Source: an uncultured Candidatus Melainabacteria bacterium
GTDB lineage: Bacteria > Cyanobacteriota > Vampirovibrionia > Gastranaerophilales > Gastranaerophilaceae
Length of the DNA stretch: 64,000 nucleotides
Direction of reading: 5' to 3'
NCBI GenBank assembly: GCA_934757275.1
Contig: CAKVLN010000002.1
Coordinates: 124,001 to 188,000 of the forward strand
Under the pieces are notes generated by a model, which worked only from the letters and a program-made list of their open reading frames with translations, ran no database searches and was not told the origin of the DNA. Both the position numbers and the translations under genes were made by a program. This document shows positions 1-8,612 of this stretch, piece after piece (the first letter of the stretch is position 1; every line of letters starts with the position of its first letter).

Positions 1-2
1 CA

Positions 3-212
3 GCTAAAACTTATAATATATTGCAAGCATCAATACGTATAAAAGCGCAAGAAATAAGTGGGTTTACTGCGATTTATAATGATTTGAATACTAAACAAAA
101 GAATGGCGAAGAACTTAGCACAGGTGAACAAAAATTTATGCAGGATTTTAATAATACGCTAAATAAAAGTGGACTTAAAATAAATGATTATGGAGAACTT
201 GAAGATTTATAA
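3..212 (+). CDS. C-terminal end of an unknown protein (5' partial)
   Basis: The reading frame is open from the left edge of the window, so the gene starts upstream. About 69 codons are visible. The internal TTG at position 21 has no ribosome binding site and is not taken as a start. The visible part is hydrophilic and predicted helical, with no motif I recognise. It ends about 90 bp before the DnaJ-like gene, in an AT-rich gap without a clear terminator. Function unknown. Confidence 0.6.
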   Translation, partial: AKTYNILQASIRIKAQEISGFTAIYNDLNTKQKNGEELSTGEQKFMQDFNNTLNKSGLKINDYGELEDL

Positions 213-300
213 AATTTTATATCATTAAAAAATAGTTAATATTATTAAGTTTTGTAATTTTTTGTATTAAGATTTAGATATAGAGTAAAAAGGACTAAAT

Positions 301-1335
301 ATGAAATACAAAGATTACTATGAAATATTGGGCGTTAGTCGTGATGCTGACGCTGCAGCAATAAAATCTGCATATAGAAAACTTGCTAGAAAATATCACC
401 CTGATGTTAACAAAACAAAAGAAGCAGAAGAAAAATTTAAGGATATCAATGAAGCCTACGAGGTTCTGTCTGATAAAGCTAAACGTCAAAGATATGATAG
501 CTTAGGTTCTAACTGGCAAGGCGGAGCTGATTACACACCACCTCCAGGATTTGAAAACTTTAATTTTAACTTCAATCAAGGTGGAGCACAAAGTTTTGAC
601 TTTGGTGGAAGTGGCTTTTCAGACTTTTTCGGTTCATTATTCGGAGATATGATGGGCGGAATGGCTGGCGGTCAAGGTGCAAACTTTGGTGGTTTTGATT
701 TTTCACAAGCTGGAGGTCGTGGAACTTCACAAACACATGCCAGAAGAGCTTCGCAACAAACGAAATCAGAAGATTTAGATATAACAAAAAATCTGAATGT
801 TACTGCTAAAGAAATATTTGATGGCAAACCAATCTCTGTTACTTTTACAGACATGGAAAAATGTCCATATTGTCATGGCGGTTATTGTTCTCATTGCGGT
901 GGAACAGGTATTATTTCTACGCCTAGAACAGTAAAAGTTAAATTACCAAAAGGCGTTAGCGAAGGCAAAAAAGTTCGTCTTAAAGGCGAAGGAAAAGCCG
1001 ATGAATACGGTCGAAAGGGCGATTTATATTTGGTGGTTCATTTTAAAGATACAGAGTATGAATTTGATGGTGACAATTTAGTTAAAGAAGTTGAAATTAC
1101 GCCACCAGAAGCAGTACTTGGTTGTTCAAAGGAAATAGAAACTTTACATGGAAAAATCAATATTAAAATTCCATCAGGTGTTTCTAGTGGACAATCATTA
1201 AGACTTAAACAAATGGGCTTGCCAAAGACCAGCGGTTATAGTGATTTGAATGTAAAAATAAAAATTGTTGTTCCTAAAAATATGTCAAAAGAAATTATCG
1301 ATTTGTATAAAAAAATTCAACAATTGAGTGTTTAA
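301..1335 (+). CDS. DnaJ/CbpA-like J-domain co-chaperone with reduced zinc centre
   Basis: A 344-residue type I/II Hsp40 that would stimulate the DnaK ATPase and deliver unfolded clients in the cytoplasm. The J domain covers residues 1-70 with the HPD motif at 33-35. A Gly/Phe-rich linker follows (about 72-140), then two beta-sandwich substrate-binding domains to the C-terminus. Canonical DnaJ has four CxxCxGxG repeats; here only one compact CxxC-x4-CxxC cluster remains at Cys188, 191, 196 and 199. This is intermediate between DnaJ and zinc-free CbpA. No grpE or dnaK is nearby, and a strong hairpin follows directly, so it is probably transcribed alone. The family is certain; calling it dnaJ rather than cbpA is not. 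Confidence 0.9.
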   Translation: MKYKDYYEILGVSRDADAAAIKSAYRKLARKYHPDVNKTKEAEEKFKDINEAYEVLSDKAKRQRYDSLGSNWQGGADYTPPPGFENFNFNFNQGGAQSFDFGGSGFSDFFGSLFGDMMGGMAGGQGANFGGFDFSQAGGRGTSQTHARRASQQTKSEDLDITKNLNVTAKEIFDGKPISVTFTDMEKCPYCHGGYCSHCGGTGIISTPRTVKVKLPKGVSEGKKVRLKGEGKADEYGRKGDLYLVVHFKDTEYEFDGDNLVKEVEITPPEAVLGCSKEIETLHGKINIKIPSGVSSGQSLRLKQMGLPKTSGYSDLNVKIKIVVPKNMSKEIIDLYKKIQQLSV

Positions 1336-1341
1336 TAAATA

Positions 1342-1377
1342 AAAAAATATGCAGTAAAATTTACTGCATATTTTTTA
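1342..1377 (+). terminator. Rho-independent terminator after the DnaJ-like gene
   Basis: Near-perfect inverted repeat (core GCAGTA/TACTGC with A-rich and T-rich flanks) ending in a run of six T. Confidence 0.8.
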
Positions 1378-1378
1378 C

Positions 1379-1407
1379 TTGACATATCTCTCTAAAATTA
1401 AGACAAT
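1379..1407 (+). promoter_or_regulatory. Sigma70-type promoter of the gcv operon
   Basis: TTGACA, a 17-bp spacer and GACAAT, ending about 20 bp before the gcvT start. The leader is too short to hold a glycine riboswitch. Confidence 0.55.
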
Positions 1408-1428
1408 AGATAAAGAGATGGGGGATAT

Positions 1429-2532
1429 ATGACAAAACAAACTTTTTTACATGATAAACACGTTGCTTTAGGAGCAAGAATGGTAGATTTTGCAGGTTGG
1501 GACATGCCTGTACAATATTCTTCTATCATAGAAGAGCACAAAACTGTAAGAGAAGCAGTTGGACTCTTTGACGTTTCGCACATGGGAGAAGTTATTGTTT
1601 ATGGAGAAGACGCTCTTCCTTTTTTAAATAAATTAGTTCCACAAGATATAACGCAACTTGTAGATTTAAAAGCAGTTTATTGCCAACTAACTAACAAGCA
1701 AGGCGGAATTATTGATGACTTAATTATTTATAAACTTGAAGATAAAAAATATTTAATAATTGCAAACGCTTCTAGGATAGATGAAGATTTGAATTGGTTA
1801 GTTCGTAATAAATGTGGCTTTGATGTTACAATTGTTAATGAATCACATAATTATTCGTTACTTGCTGTTCAAGGACCTAAAGCTTGCGAATTAATCAAAA
1901 AGCTTGGCGTTAATGATTTACCGCCTTTCTTTTCAATCAAGCGTGGAGAATTGTTTAACATAAATCTATGGATATCAAGAACAGGTTATACTGGCGAAGA
2001 TGGCGTAGAAATTATGGTTAGAAATGAGTTTTCTGAATATTTGTGGGAAAAACTTCTAGAGGCTGGCAAAGAATTTGGCATAAAGCCTATCGGTTTAGGC
2101 GCAAGAGATACTCTAAGATTAGAAGCAGCATTACATTTGTATGGAAATGACTTAGATGAAAATACAACACCAATTGAGGCTGGTTTGGCATGGTCAGTAG
2201 CAAAAAATAAGGCTGAAGACTATAACGGCAAGGCTAAAATTGAAGAACAATTAAAAAATGGTGTTGCAAAAAGACTAATCGGGCTAAAAATGCTAGATAA
2301 ATCAATTGCAAGACACGGATATGAAGTTTTTTACAATAATGAAAAAATCGGTGTTATTACAAGCGGAGGAATTTCGCCAATCAGAGGTGACAACATCGCA
2401 TTAGCTTATATAAAAAATCTTGACAATTTAACTGTAGGCTCTACAATTCAAGTATCTATAAGAGAAAAAATGCACAATGCAGAAATTGTCAAACGTCCAT
2501 TTGTAGAAAAGAAAAATAAGACAAATAAATAG
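1429..2532 (+). CDS. gcvT: Aminomethyltransferase, glycine cleavage T protein
   Basis: A 367-residue T protein, the normal family length. It transfers the methylene carbon of the GcvH-bound aminomethyl group to tetrahydrofolate and releases ammonia. The N-terminal signature (KHVALGARMVDFAGWDMPVQ) and the later GYTGEDG and RDTLRLEA blocks are typical. The start has a purine-rich ribosome site (GGGGGA). It opens the operon gcvT-gcvH-gcvPA, 13 bp before gcvH. The C-terminus ends in a Lys-rich stretch (KKNKTNK), slightly longer than usual. No DnaJ read-through is expected because of the preceding terminator. Confidence 0.96.
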   Translation: MTKQTFLHDKHVALGARMVDFAGWDMPVQYSSIIEEHKTVREAVGLFDVSHMGEVIVYGEDALPFLNKLVPQDITQLVDLKAVYCQLTNKQGGIIDDLIIYKLEDKKYLIIANASRIDEDLNWLVRNKCGFDVTIVNESHNYSLLAVQGPKACELIKKLGVNDLPPFFSIKRGELFNINLWISRTGYTGEDGVEIMVRNEFSEYLWEKLLEAGKEFGIKPIGLGARDTLRLEAALHLYGNDLDENTTPIEAGLAWSVAKNKAEDYNGKAKIEEQLKNGVAKRLIGLKMLDKSIARHGYEVFYNNEKIGVITSGGISPIRGDNIALAYIKNLDNLTVGSTIQVSIREKMHNAEIVKRPFVEKKNKTNK

Positions 2533-2545
2533 GAGAATAATTTAG

Positions 2546-2920
2546 ATGAAAGAAAGCATGTTATGCACAAAAACTCATGAATACGTCCTTGAACAAGGCG
2601 AAAATTACGAAGTTGGTATTACTGATTATGCAATTGAACAATTAGGAGATATTGTTTTTATAGAATTACCAGAAGTTGGTTCTAAATTTTCTAAAAACGA
2701 AGCTTTTGCAACCATAGAATCTGTTAAAGCTGCCTCTGAAATTTATATGCCAATTTCAGGCGAAGTTGTTGAAATTAATGAAGAAATCGTAAATAGCCCA
2801 GAATTATTAAACGATGAAACTTATGAAAACAAATGGTTTGTAAAAATCAAATCAGATGCAGATCAAGTAGAATTTGCGGATTTAATGGATTACTCAGATT
2901 ATAAAGAAGAAATTGAATAA
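2546..2920 (+). CDS. gcvH: Glycine cleavage H protein, lipoyl carrier
   Basis: A 124-residue lipoyl carrier shuttling the aminomethyl intermediate between the P, T and L proteins. The lipoylation site lies in ATIESVKAASE, with Lys61 as the modified residue. The H-protein hallmarks YEVGITDYA and LGDIVFIELPEVG are present. The stop codon overlaps the gcvPA start (TAATG), so the two are probably translationally coupled. No lipoate ligase or lipoyl synthase gene is in the window. Confidence 0.97.
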   Translation: MKESMLCTKTHEYVLEQGENYEVGITDYAIEQLGDIVFIELPEVGSKFSKNEAFATIESVKAASEIYMPISGEVVEINEEIVNSPELLNDETYENKWFVKIKSDADQVEFADLMDYSDYKEEIE

Positions 2921-4158
2921 TGAAGAATTTTATAGCACATACAGATGAAATCAGACAACAAATGCTTGATGAAATTTCACTAGCATCAGTTGACGATTTG
3001 TTCAAACAAATACCTGTGAAGTTTAAGAACTTTAACTTGTATAATCCTAAAAGTGAAATGGAAACTCAAAAGGAAATTAAACAACTTGCGAGAAAAAACA
3101 AAACTGATTATGCAAACTTTTTAGGTGGCGGAGTTTACAACAAATTTATTCCAGCCTGCGTAAATTATGTTGCTCAAAGGTTTGAATTTTTAACCGCATA
3201 TACTCCTTACCAGCCAGAGATTTCACAAGGAACTTTGCAAATTATATATGAATACCAGACAATGATTTCTAGATTAACTGGCATGGACATAGCAAATGCG
3301 TCTATGTATGATGGCGGTTCAGCTTGTGCAGAAGCAATCTTAATGTCACATAGAATTGCAAAAGGTAAAAAGAACAAAGCTTTGGTGTCAAATTTGCTTA
3401 ACCCAGAGTATAAAGAGGTTGTAAAAACTTATGCTTGGGCGCAAGGAATAGAAATTGAATGGTTTGATACAATTCCTAAAAATACTTCTGATTATTGTTG
3501 CGTTTTGGTTCAATACCCAGATTATTATGGTGAAGTTAATGAACTTACAAAACCAGATACATTGTTTGTAGTATGTGCAAATCTTGCCGCTCTTGCGGTA
3601 ATTAAACCACCTGTCGAAGCAGATATCGTTGTTGGTGATATCCAGCCATTGGGCGTTCCAATGAGTTTTGGTGGTCCACATGCTGGTTATATGGCTTGCA
3701 AAGAAACTTATATGCGTCAACTTCCCGGACGTTTGGTGGGAAGAACGGTTGATGCTGATGGCAAACAAGCCTTCACATTGACTATTCAAACAAGAGAACA
3801 ACACATTAAGCGTGAAAAAGCAACAAGTAATATTTGTTCAAATCAATCACTAATAGCACTTTCTGCTACCTTGTATCTAAGCCTATTAGGCGAAAAAGGC
3901 TTTAGAGAAGCAAGCGTACTTTCTGCAAATATGGCGCACGCATTATCTAAAATGCTTAATGGAAAAGGTATTAGAACAATGAACAAAAATTTCTTCAACG
4001 AATTTGTTGTAGAAGTAAATAATGCAGACCAATATTTGGCTAAACTAAAAGCAGCGAATATTCTTGGTGGTATAAAGCTTGATGATAGAAGAGTTTTAGT
4101 TTGTGCGACAGAAATGAACACAGAGGAAGAAATCTTAGATTACATTGAAGCTTTATAA
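2920..4158 (+). CDS. gcvPA: Glycine dehydrogenase (decarboxylating) subunit 1
   Basis: A 412-residue N-terminal-half P protein of the split type. Signatures include NFLGGGVYNKFIP, TAYTPYQPEISQGTLQ and GGPHAGYMA. In this class the PLP-binding lysine is carried by the separate subunit 2 (gcvPB), which normally follows at once. Here a strong hairpin terminator follows instead, and no gcvPB occurs in the window. The reading frame looks intact, so the partner is presumably elsewhere; otherwise the decarboxylase is incomplete. At 412 aa it is slightly short for the family (usually about 440). Confidence 0.93.
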   Translation: MKNFIAHTDEIRQQMLDEISLASVDDLFKQIPVKFKNFNLYNPKSEMETQKEIKQLARKNKTDYANFLGGGVYNKFIPACVNYVAQRFEFLTAYTPYQPEISQGTLQIIYEYQTMISRLTGMDIANASMYDGGSACAEAILMSHRIAKGKKNKALVSNLLNPEYKEVVKTYAWAQGIEIEWFDTIPKNTSDYCCVLVQYPDYYGEVNELTKPDTLFVVCANLAALAVIKPPVEADIVVGDIQPLGVPMSFGGPHAGYMACKETYMRQLPGRLVGRTVDADGKQAFTLTIQTREQHIKREKATSNICSNQSLIALSATLYLSLLGEKGFREASVLSANMAHALSKMLNGKGIRTMNKNFFNEFVVEVNNADQYLAKLKAANILGGIKLDDRRVLVCATEMNTEEEILDYIEAL

Positions 4159-4196
4159 GTAGTATTTTGTGCTTTGAATTATTCTGTAATAAGACA

Positions 4197-4236
4197 TAAG
4201 GAGGAAATCGAGAAGACGATTTCCTCCTTATTATTA
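4197..4236 (+). terminator. Terminator closing the gcv operon
   Basis: A 14-bp perfect stem (4197-4210 with 4217-4230) around a 6-nt loop, followed by a T-rich tail. It sits 38 bp after gcvPA, exactly where gcvPB would be expected. Confidence 0.8.
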
Positions 4237-4302
4237 ACATTTATTAATATTATGAAGTTTTGTTAAGCTAAAAGAATAGCCTTAAAACCCAAATACAGCA
4301 CG

Positions 4303-4326
4303 AGTAGTAGTAGTAATAGTAGTAGT
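4303..4326. repeat. AGT trinucleotide microsatellite
   Basis: Eight consecutive AGT units, the fifth altered to AAT, in the 300-bp non-coding gap between gcvPA and the next small gene. The rest of this gap holds the gcv terminator and AT-rich sequence only. A 13-codon frame at 4402-4443 lies just upstream of the next gene but lacks a well-placed ribosome site. Confidence 0.8.
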
Positions 4327-4457
4327 CACGCAATTTTTCTAACTAAAAATACTTTATAAATATGTAGTGTTAATGGTTAATTATAGAAGGTTATCATTAT
4401 TATGAAGTATTATGATAGATTTACAACAAACTTGATGAAATAATATAGGAGGTTAAA

Positions 4458-4691
4458 ATGACATTAGGTGTAAACAATTCGGTAGCATTTTGTGGTAAAA
4501 ACAATGGAATACACAAAGCATTAAAAAAACTGGAACCAGAAAAGGTTGTAGACAAATTAGGAGTTGAGGTTCCTAGAGAAATGGAACTTGCCAAACGTCC
4601 AAAAGCTGAACAAATGGAAACATTAATAAGAAAAGCTGCATTTGACACCAGTTTTCAAGAAAAAATTGCGAAAATTTTAGGCAAGGTTTAA
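4458..4691 (+). CDS. Small unknown protein with Asn-rich N-terminal tag
   Basis: A 77-residue protein with an excellent ribosome binding site (AGGAGG, 7 nt before ATG) and its own terminator, so it is very probably expressed. The N-terminus (MTLGVNNSVAFCGKNNG) fits the short Asn-rich, Phe-x-Gly tag seen on other proteins here. The remainder is charged and predicted helical, rich in Lys and Glu. No signal peptide, membrane segment or known domain is visible. Function unknown. Confidence 0.75.
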   Translation: MTLGVNNSVAFCGKNNGIHKALKKLEPEKVVDKLGVEVPREMELAKRPKAEQMETLIRKAAFDTSFQEKIAKILGKV

Positions 4692-4708
4692 TAAAGATAA
4701 CTAGAAGT

Positions 4709-4738
4709 TAATGGTGCAAATTTTTGCACCATTAATTT
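4709..4738 (+). terminator. Hairpin terminator after the small tagged protein
   Basis: Perfect 12-bp stem (4709-4720 with 4723-4734) followed by a T-rich segment. Confidence 0.7.
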
Positions 4739-4781
4739 ATTTATGCTAAAATTGTTTCCATAGAAAATTCAAGGAGTGTAA

Positions 4782-6050
4782 ATGGAAAGATTTATTGGAC
4801 TAATCGGGATTGTAGTTATATTTTTAATAGTATTTTTGATGTCAAATAACAGAAAAGCTATCAACTACAAGACGGTCGGCACAGGTTTTTTGCTACAAGT
4901 TTTGTTAGCTGTATTCATTTTCAAAGTTCCAATCGGTCAAAAATTGTTCCTAATGATAGGTCTTTTCATACAAAAAATTCTTGAATTTGCCACAGAAGGC
5001 GGCTTGTTCGTTTTTGGCGCACTTCTACAAAATGACAAATTAATAGAATTATTCGGCAAAAGCGGTACAATTTTTGCCGTTCAGTTAATTTGTACAAACA
5101 TCTTTATGATGGTTTTAGTAAATATTCTTTACTATTACGGTATTATGCAAAGAATTGTTGCTATTTTAGGCAAAGCAATGAATAAAATAATGCATATTTC
5201 AGGTGCTGAAGCATTATCAAACGTAGCGAGTTCTTTTGTTGGTCAAATTACCGCACAAATTATGATTAAGCCATACTTAGAAAAACTTACTCGTTCTGAA
5301 TTGTTAGCCTCTATGGCTGGTAGTATGGCATGTATCTCTGGCGCAATAATGCCAATTTATATTGGAATGGGAATTCCTGCTCACTACATTTTAGCCTCAT
5401 CAGTTATGGCAGCTCCAGGAGCAATGATTTTAACAAAAATTGTTTACCCAGAAACTAGTGAGCCAGAAACAAGAGATAACATAAGAATTTCAAAAAGAAG
5501 AACTTTTGCAAACGTATTTGAAGCTATTTCAAACGGAGCATCTGATGGTATGAAAGTTGCAATCAACGTTACTGCAATGATTTTAGCGTTAGTAGCACTT
5601 GTAGCGTTTATTGATTGGATTTTAGGTTTAGGCGGTATGTTCTGCTACAAGTATATTCCTGGTTGCTCGCACTTGGCATTTTTATCACATTTATCATTAA
5701 AACTGATTTTAGGTAAGATATTTGCGATATTTGCGATTATTTTAGGCGTTCCTCTCCATGACGCATCAACAGTTGGTGCTTTAATGGGTACAAAACTTGT
5801 ACTTAATGAAATGGTTGCATACGTTGGCTTAACTCACGTTGCGCAATCTCTTGATCCTAAGAGCTTTATGATTGCAAGCTTTGCCTTGTGCAGCTTTGGT
5901 AACTTCGGCTCAATCGCTATACAAATTGGTGGTATTGGTGAATTAGCACCAAACCAAAAGAAAAATCTAGCAAGACTCGGTTTGCGAGCTCTTATATGCG
6001 GTACTTTGAGTTGTTATCTGTCAGCTGCAATCGTGGGTGTTCTATTGTAG
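4782..6050 (+). CDS. Concentrative nucleoside transporter (NupC/CNT family)
   Basis: A 422-residue inner-membrane protein of the CNT family, which takes up nucleosides with Na+ or H+. The family layout is clear: N-terminal TM segments, re-entrant hairpin HP1 around GAEALSNVASSFVGQ, the NEMVAY segment and the SFGNFGSIAIQIGGIG block. The ribose-contacting Glu, Asn and Ser positions known from Vibrio cholerae CNT appear kept (LNE; GNFGS). The base-contacting HP1 motif, usually GQTEAP, reads GQITAQ. The Glu is therefore lost, so substrate specificity may differ. The gene stands alone, and its last 59 bp overlap a convergent small gene. Confidence 0.92.
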   Translation: MERFIGLIGIVVIFLIVFLMSNNRKAINYKTVGTGFLLQVLLAVFIFKVPIGQKLFLMIGLFIQKILEFATEGGLFVFGALLQNDKLIELFGKSGTIFAVQLICTNIFMMVLVNILYYYGIMQRIVAILGKAMNKIMHISGAEALSNVASSFVGQITAQIMIKPYLEKLTRSELLASMAGSMACISGAIMPIYIGMGIPAHYILASSVMAAPGAMILTKIVYPETSEPETRDNIRISKRRTFANVFEAISNGASDGMKVAINVTAMILALVALVAFIDWILGLGGMFCYKYIPGCSHLAFLSHLSLKLILGKIFAIFAIILGVPLHDASTVGALMGTKLVLNEMVAYVGLTHVAQSLDPKSFMIASFALCSFGNFGSIAIQIGGIGELAPNQKKNLARLGLRALICGTLSCYLSAAIVGVLL

Positions 6051-6312
6051 ACAGAATCTCGTCCTCCATAAGAATACCTAGATTAATAATATTAGAAATT
6101 TTGTCAGAAACAATTTCTAGCATGTTAATGAGATTGTTACGCTCTGCGCTCAATAGAGAGATTTTCTCTTTTGGAATACCATAATATTGTCCGCTAAATT
6201 CTATGCACTCGAAATTTTTTCTTGTAATTTGAACGAGAGTGTCAATTTTGTATAACTCATTAAAAGATTCTTGATGATATGATAATAATTTGTTACAACA
6301 TTTTTTGCTCAT
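5992..6312 (-). CDS. Small helical unknown protein
   Basis: A 106-residue protein on the minus strand with a plausible ribosome site (AGGGG, about 8 nt before ATG). Its last 59 bp overlap the 3' end of the nucleoside transporter tail to tail. The sequence is mostly amphipathic helix, with Cys residues near the N-terminus (MSKKCCNK). There is no signal peptide or known domain. The part outside the overlap has normal codon use for this genome, which favours a real gene over a shadow. Confidence 0.55.
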   Translation of the reverse strand: MSKKCCNKLLSYHQESFNELYKIDTLVQITRKNFECIEFSGQYYGIPKEKISLLSAERNNLINMLEIVSDKISNIINLGILMEDEILSTIEHPRLQLTDNNSKYRI

Positions 6313-6431
6313 AACATACCCCTATACTACTTATAAAATAGACTTAATTCCTTATATTATAAGTATATGACGACCAGAAAATTTGTCGCTAATGTATTTT
6401 CCAAATAGAAAAACTTTACAATTGTAAAGAA

Positions 6432-6460
6432 TTTATATAAGTATGCTTTTGTGATAAAAT
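6432..6460 (+). promoter_or_regulatory. Putative sigma70 promoter of the kinase-like gene
   Basis: TTTATA, a 17-bp spacer and TAAAAT, 24 bp before the start codon at 6484. Confidence 0.45.
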
Positions 6461-6483
6461 ACGAATAAAGGAAGTATAAGTTT

Positions 6484-7563
6484 ATGGATATAAAAAAAAT
6501 ATTATTTAGAACAAATTCAATTGATGTTGAAAAAGCATTGCCTGATGCATTAATTTTATGTGGCAAAGATGGTAAAATTCAGTGGGTTAACGATGTTGCT
6601 GCAGAAATTTTTGAAACCTCTAAAATGCATCTTTTAACCTCAAATATTAGCGATTTTATAGAAAATCCAATGAACTTAATTTCTAGTTCTGTTATTATGC
6701 ATAAGCCTGTAATCACAAAATTTGTAAATAAAGAGATTTATTTTGACATGACAGTAAAAGAGATTGCAGAAGGTTATGTACTTGATTTTCGTGACGCAGT
6801 GCAAAACGCAGCTATTGCGCAAGAAGAAAATACAGAAGAAATTAATAGAGAAAAAAATAATTTCTTGTTAAAGCTTTCTAACGATTTAAAATCACCAATT
6901 CAGTCAATTGTTGGTTTTTCTCAAGCCATGGCTGACGGTTTAGGTGGAGAAATGACGGAGCAACAAGAAAAGTATATAAGAATTATTAATAAAAATTCCT
7001 CAGAGTTAATGTATTTTATAGGTAAACTCTTAGAACTTTCTCAAACAGAAGCACAATTAAAAGAAGCGGACAAAAAAACTTTAGATATAGTAGCGTTGGT
7101 TAATTCAGTTGTAAGATTTAACGAACAATTATACAAAGGAAAAGATGTTAAAATTTCAATTAAATCAGAAGATGAATTTAAGAAAACGATTTCTACTGAT
7201 GAAGAGATTTTAAAGAATATTTTGCAAGATATTTTAGAAATAATTTTAAAATCAGTAGATATGGGCGAAGTTTCAATTACACTCTCAAACCCTAATGACG
7301 AGTTTTTATCATCAAAAAACTTGGCTCCTGCTCAATATACAATGATATCACTTTCTACAAGTGCTTTATTGCTTTCTGAAAATGATTTAGAATGTATGTT
7401 TGACCCATACAAAATTTTAGATTCAACTAATAGAAAAAATGTCCTAAGAGCTATCGTTTTAGCAAGCGTTAGGAATTTGGTACAATCATTAAATGGTATT
7501 GTTTGGGTTGAATCTCAGATATTGAAGAACACAAGTTTTAATATTATAATTCCATCTAATTAG
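6484..7563 (+). CDS. PAS/histidine-kinase-like protein lacking the phospho-acceptor His
   Basis: A 359-residue soluble protein with the layout of a sensor kinase: a PAS-like domain (about residues 15-105), a dimerisation helix pair (about 115-190) and a degenerate ATPase fold (about 195-359). The usual SHELRTP phosphorylation motif reads SNDLKSP, so Asn133 replaces the essential histidine. In the ATPase domain the N-box asparagine is missing (LQDILEIILKS) and the G1 DxG becomes STS (ISLSTSALLL). The fold seems kept while catalysis is lost in both halves. It is most likely a signalling scaffold or pseudokinase. No response regulator lies next to it. The sugar-ABC ATPase gene starts 19 bp later, suggesting co-transcription. 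Confidence 0.8.
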   Translation: MDIKKILFRTNSIDVEKALPDALILCGKDGKIQWVNDVAAEIFETSKMHLLTSNISDFIENPMNLISSSVIMHKPVITKFVNKEIYFDMTVKEIAEGYVLDFRDAVQNAAIAQEENTEEINREKNNFLLKLSNDLKSPIQSIVGFSQAMADGLGGEMTEQQEKYIRIINKNSSELMYFIGKLLELSQTEAQLKEADKKTLDIVALVNSVVRFNEQLYKGKDVKISIKSEDEFKKTISTDEEILKNILQDILEIILKSVDMGEVSITLSNPNDEFLSSKNLAPAQYTMISLSTSALLLSENDLECMFDPYKILDSTNRKNVLRAIVLASVRNLVQSLNGIVWVESQILKNTSFNIIIPSN

Positions 7564-7582
7564 ATAGTTCTTGGGGAGTGAG

Positions 7583-8611
7583 ATGAGTAGCGTTGTTTTA
7601 AAAAATCTTGTAAAAAGTTATGATGGCAAGAAAAATATAATCGATAATATTAATCTTAAAATTAAAGACAAAGAATTTATTGTACTTGTCGGCTCTTCTG
7701 GTTGCGGTAAATCTACAATTTTGCGTCTAATTTCTGGACTGGAAGATATAACTTCTGGTGAAATACTTATTGATGACAAAGTTGTAAACAATGTGCACCC
7801 AAAAGACCGTGACATTGCTTTTGTTTTCCAAAGCTACGCACTTTATCCACACATGAGCGTGTATGATAACATTGCTTTTGGTTTAAAGATGCGTAAGTAC
7901 GACAAAAAAACAATTGACGCAAAGGTTAGAGAAGTAGCCGAGTCTTTGAACCTAACGGAGCTATTGAACCGCAAACCAAAACAACTTTCTGGCGGACAAA
8001 GACAACGTGTTGCACTAGGTCGTGCCATAGTTAGAAATCCTAAAGTATTTTTGATGGACGAACCGTTATCAAACCTTGACGCAAATTTAAGAGTACACAT
8101 GCGCTCAGAAATTAAGCGTCTGCACCAAAAATTACAAACAACATTTATTTATGTAACTCACGACCAAACAGAGGCTTTAACGATGGGCGATAGAATTGTT
8201 GTTTTAGATAAAGGTAAAATTCAGCAGGCAGATACACCAGAAGTTATTTATAACAAACCTAAAAATAAGTTCGTTGCAGGCTTTATCGGGCAAATGAATT
8301 TTATAGATGCAAATATTCAAAATGGTTGTTTTGATATTGAAGGTCATACTTTCAAAACAAATAAGAATATTCAAGGCGAGACAACAGTAGCAATTCGTGC
8401 TGAAAAGATGATATCAGGCGAAATTTCTATTAAAGTTAAACCTGAAATAGTTGAAATGACTGGTGGTGAGCGAATTGTTTATTTCAGTTTGAATGGAAAT
8501 AAATGTTCTGCAAGAGTTCCATTGGATTACAAAATTGGGGAAATGATTGAATTAAAGATATCAGTAGAAGATATGTATTTCTTTGATAAAGAAAGCGGAG
8601 ACGTAATATAA
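7583..8611 (+). CDS. Sugar ABC transporter ATPase (UgpC/MsmK/MalK type)
   Basis: A 342-residue CUT1-type nucleotide-binding subunit. It shows Walker A GSSGCGKST, signature LSGGQRQR, Walker B VFLMDEP and the H-loop YVTHDQTEA. A C-terminal TOBE-type regulatory domain follows (about residues 235-342). The ATG at 7583 is preferred over an upstream TTG because GGGGAG lies just before it. These ATPases often serve several sugar importers. No permease or binding protein is adjacent; a matching permease gene sits alone at 34.8 kb. The next gene begins 1 bp after its stop. Confidence 0.93.
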   Translation: MSSVVLKNLVKSYDGKKNIIDNINLKIKDKEFIVLVGSSGCGKSTILRLISGLEDITSGEILIDDKVVNNVHPKDRDIAFVFQSYALYPHMSVYDNIAFGLKMRKYDKKTIDAKVREVAESLNLTELLNRKPKQLSGGQRQRVALGRAIVRNPKVFLMDEPLSNLDANLRVHMRSEIKRLHQKLQTTFIYVTHDQTEALTMGDRIVVLDKGKIQQADTPEVIYNKPKNKFVAGFIGQMNFIDANIQNGCFDIEGHTFKTNKNIQGETTVAIRAEKMISGEISIKVKPEIVEMTGGERIVYFSLNGNKCSARVPLDYKIGEMIELKISVEDMYFFDKESGDVI

Positions 8612-8612
8612 G

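Noticed and set aside
1385..1428. Glycine riboswitch upstream of gcvT
   Set aside because: The leader after the predicted promoter is about 20 nt, too short for an aptamer.
3388..4121. Long minus-strand frames within gcvPA
   Set aside because: Antisense shadows of a well-supported gene without ribosome sites.
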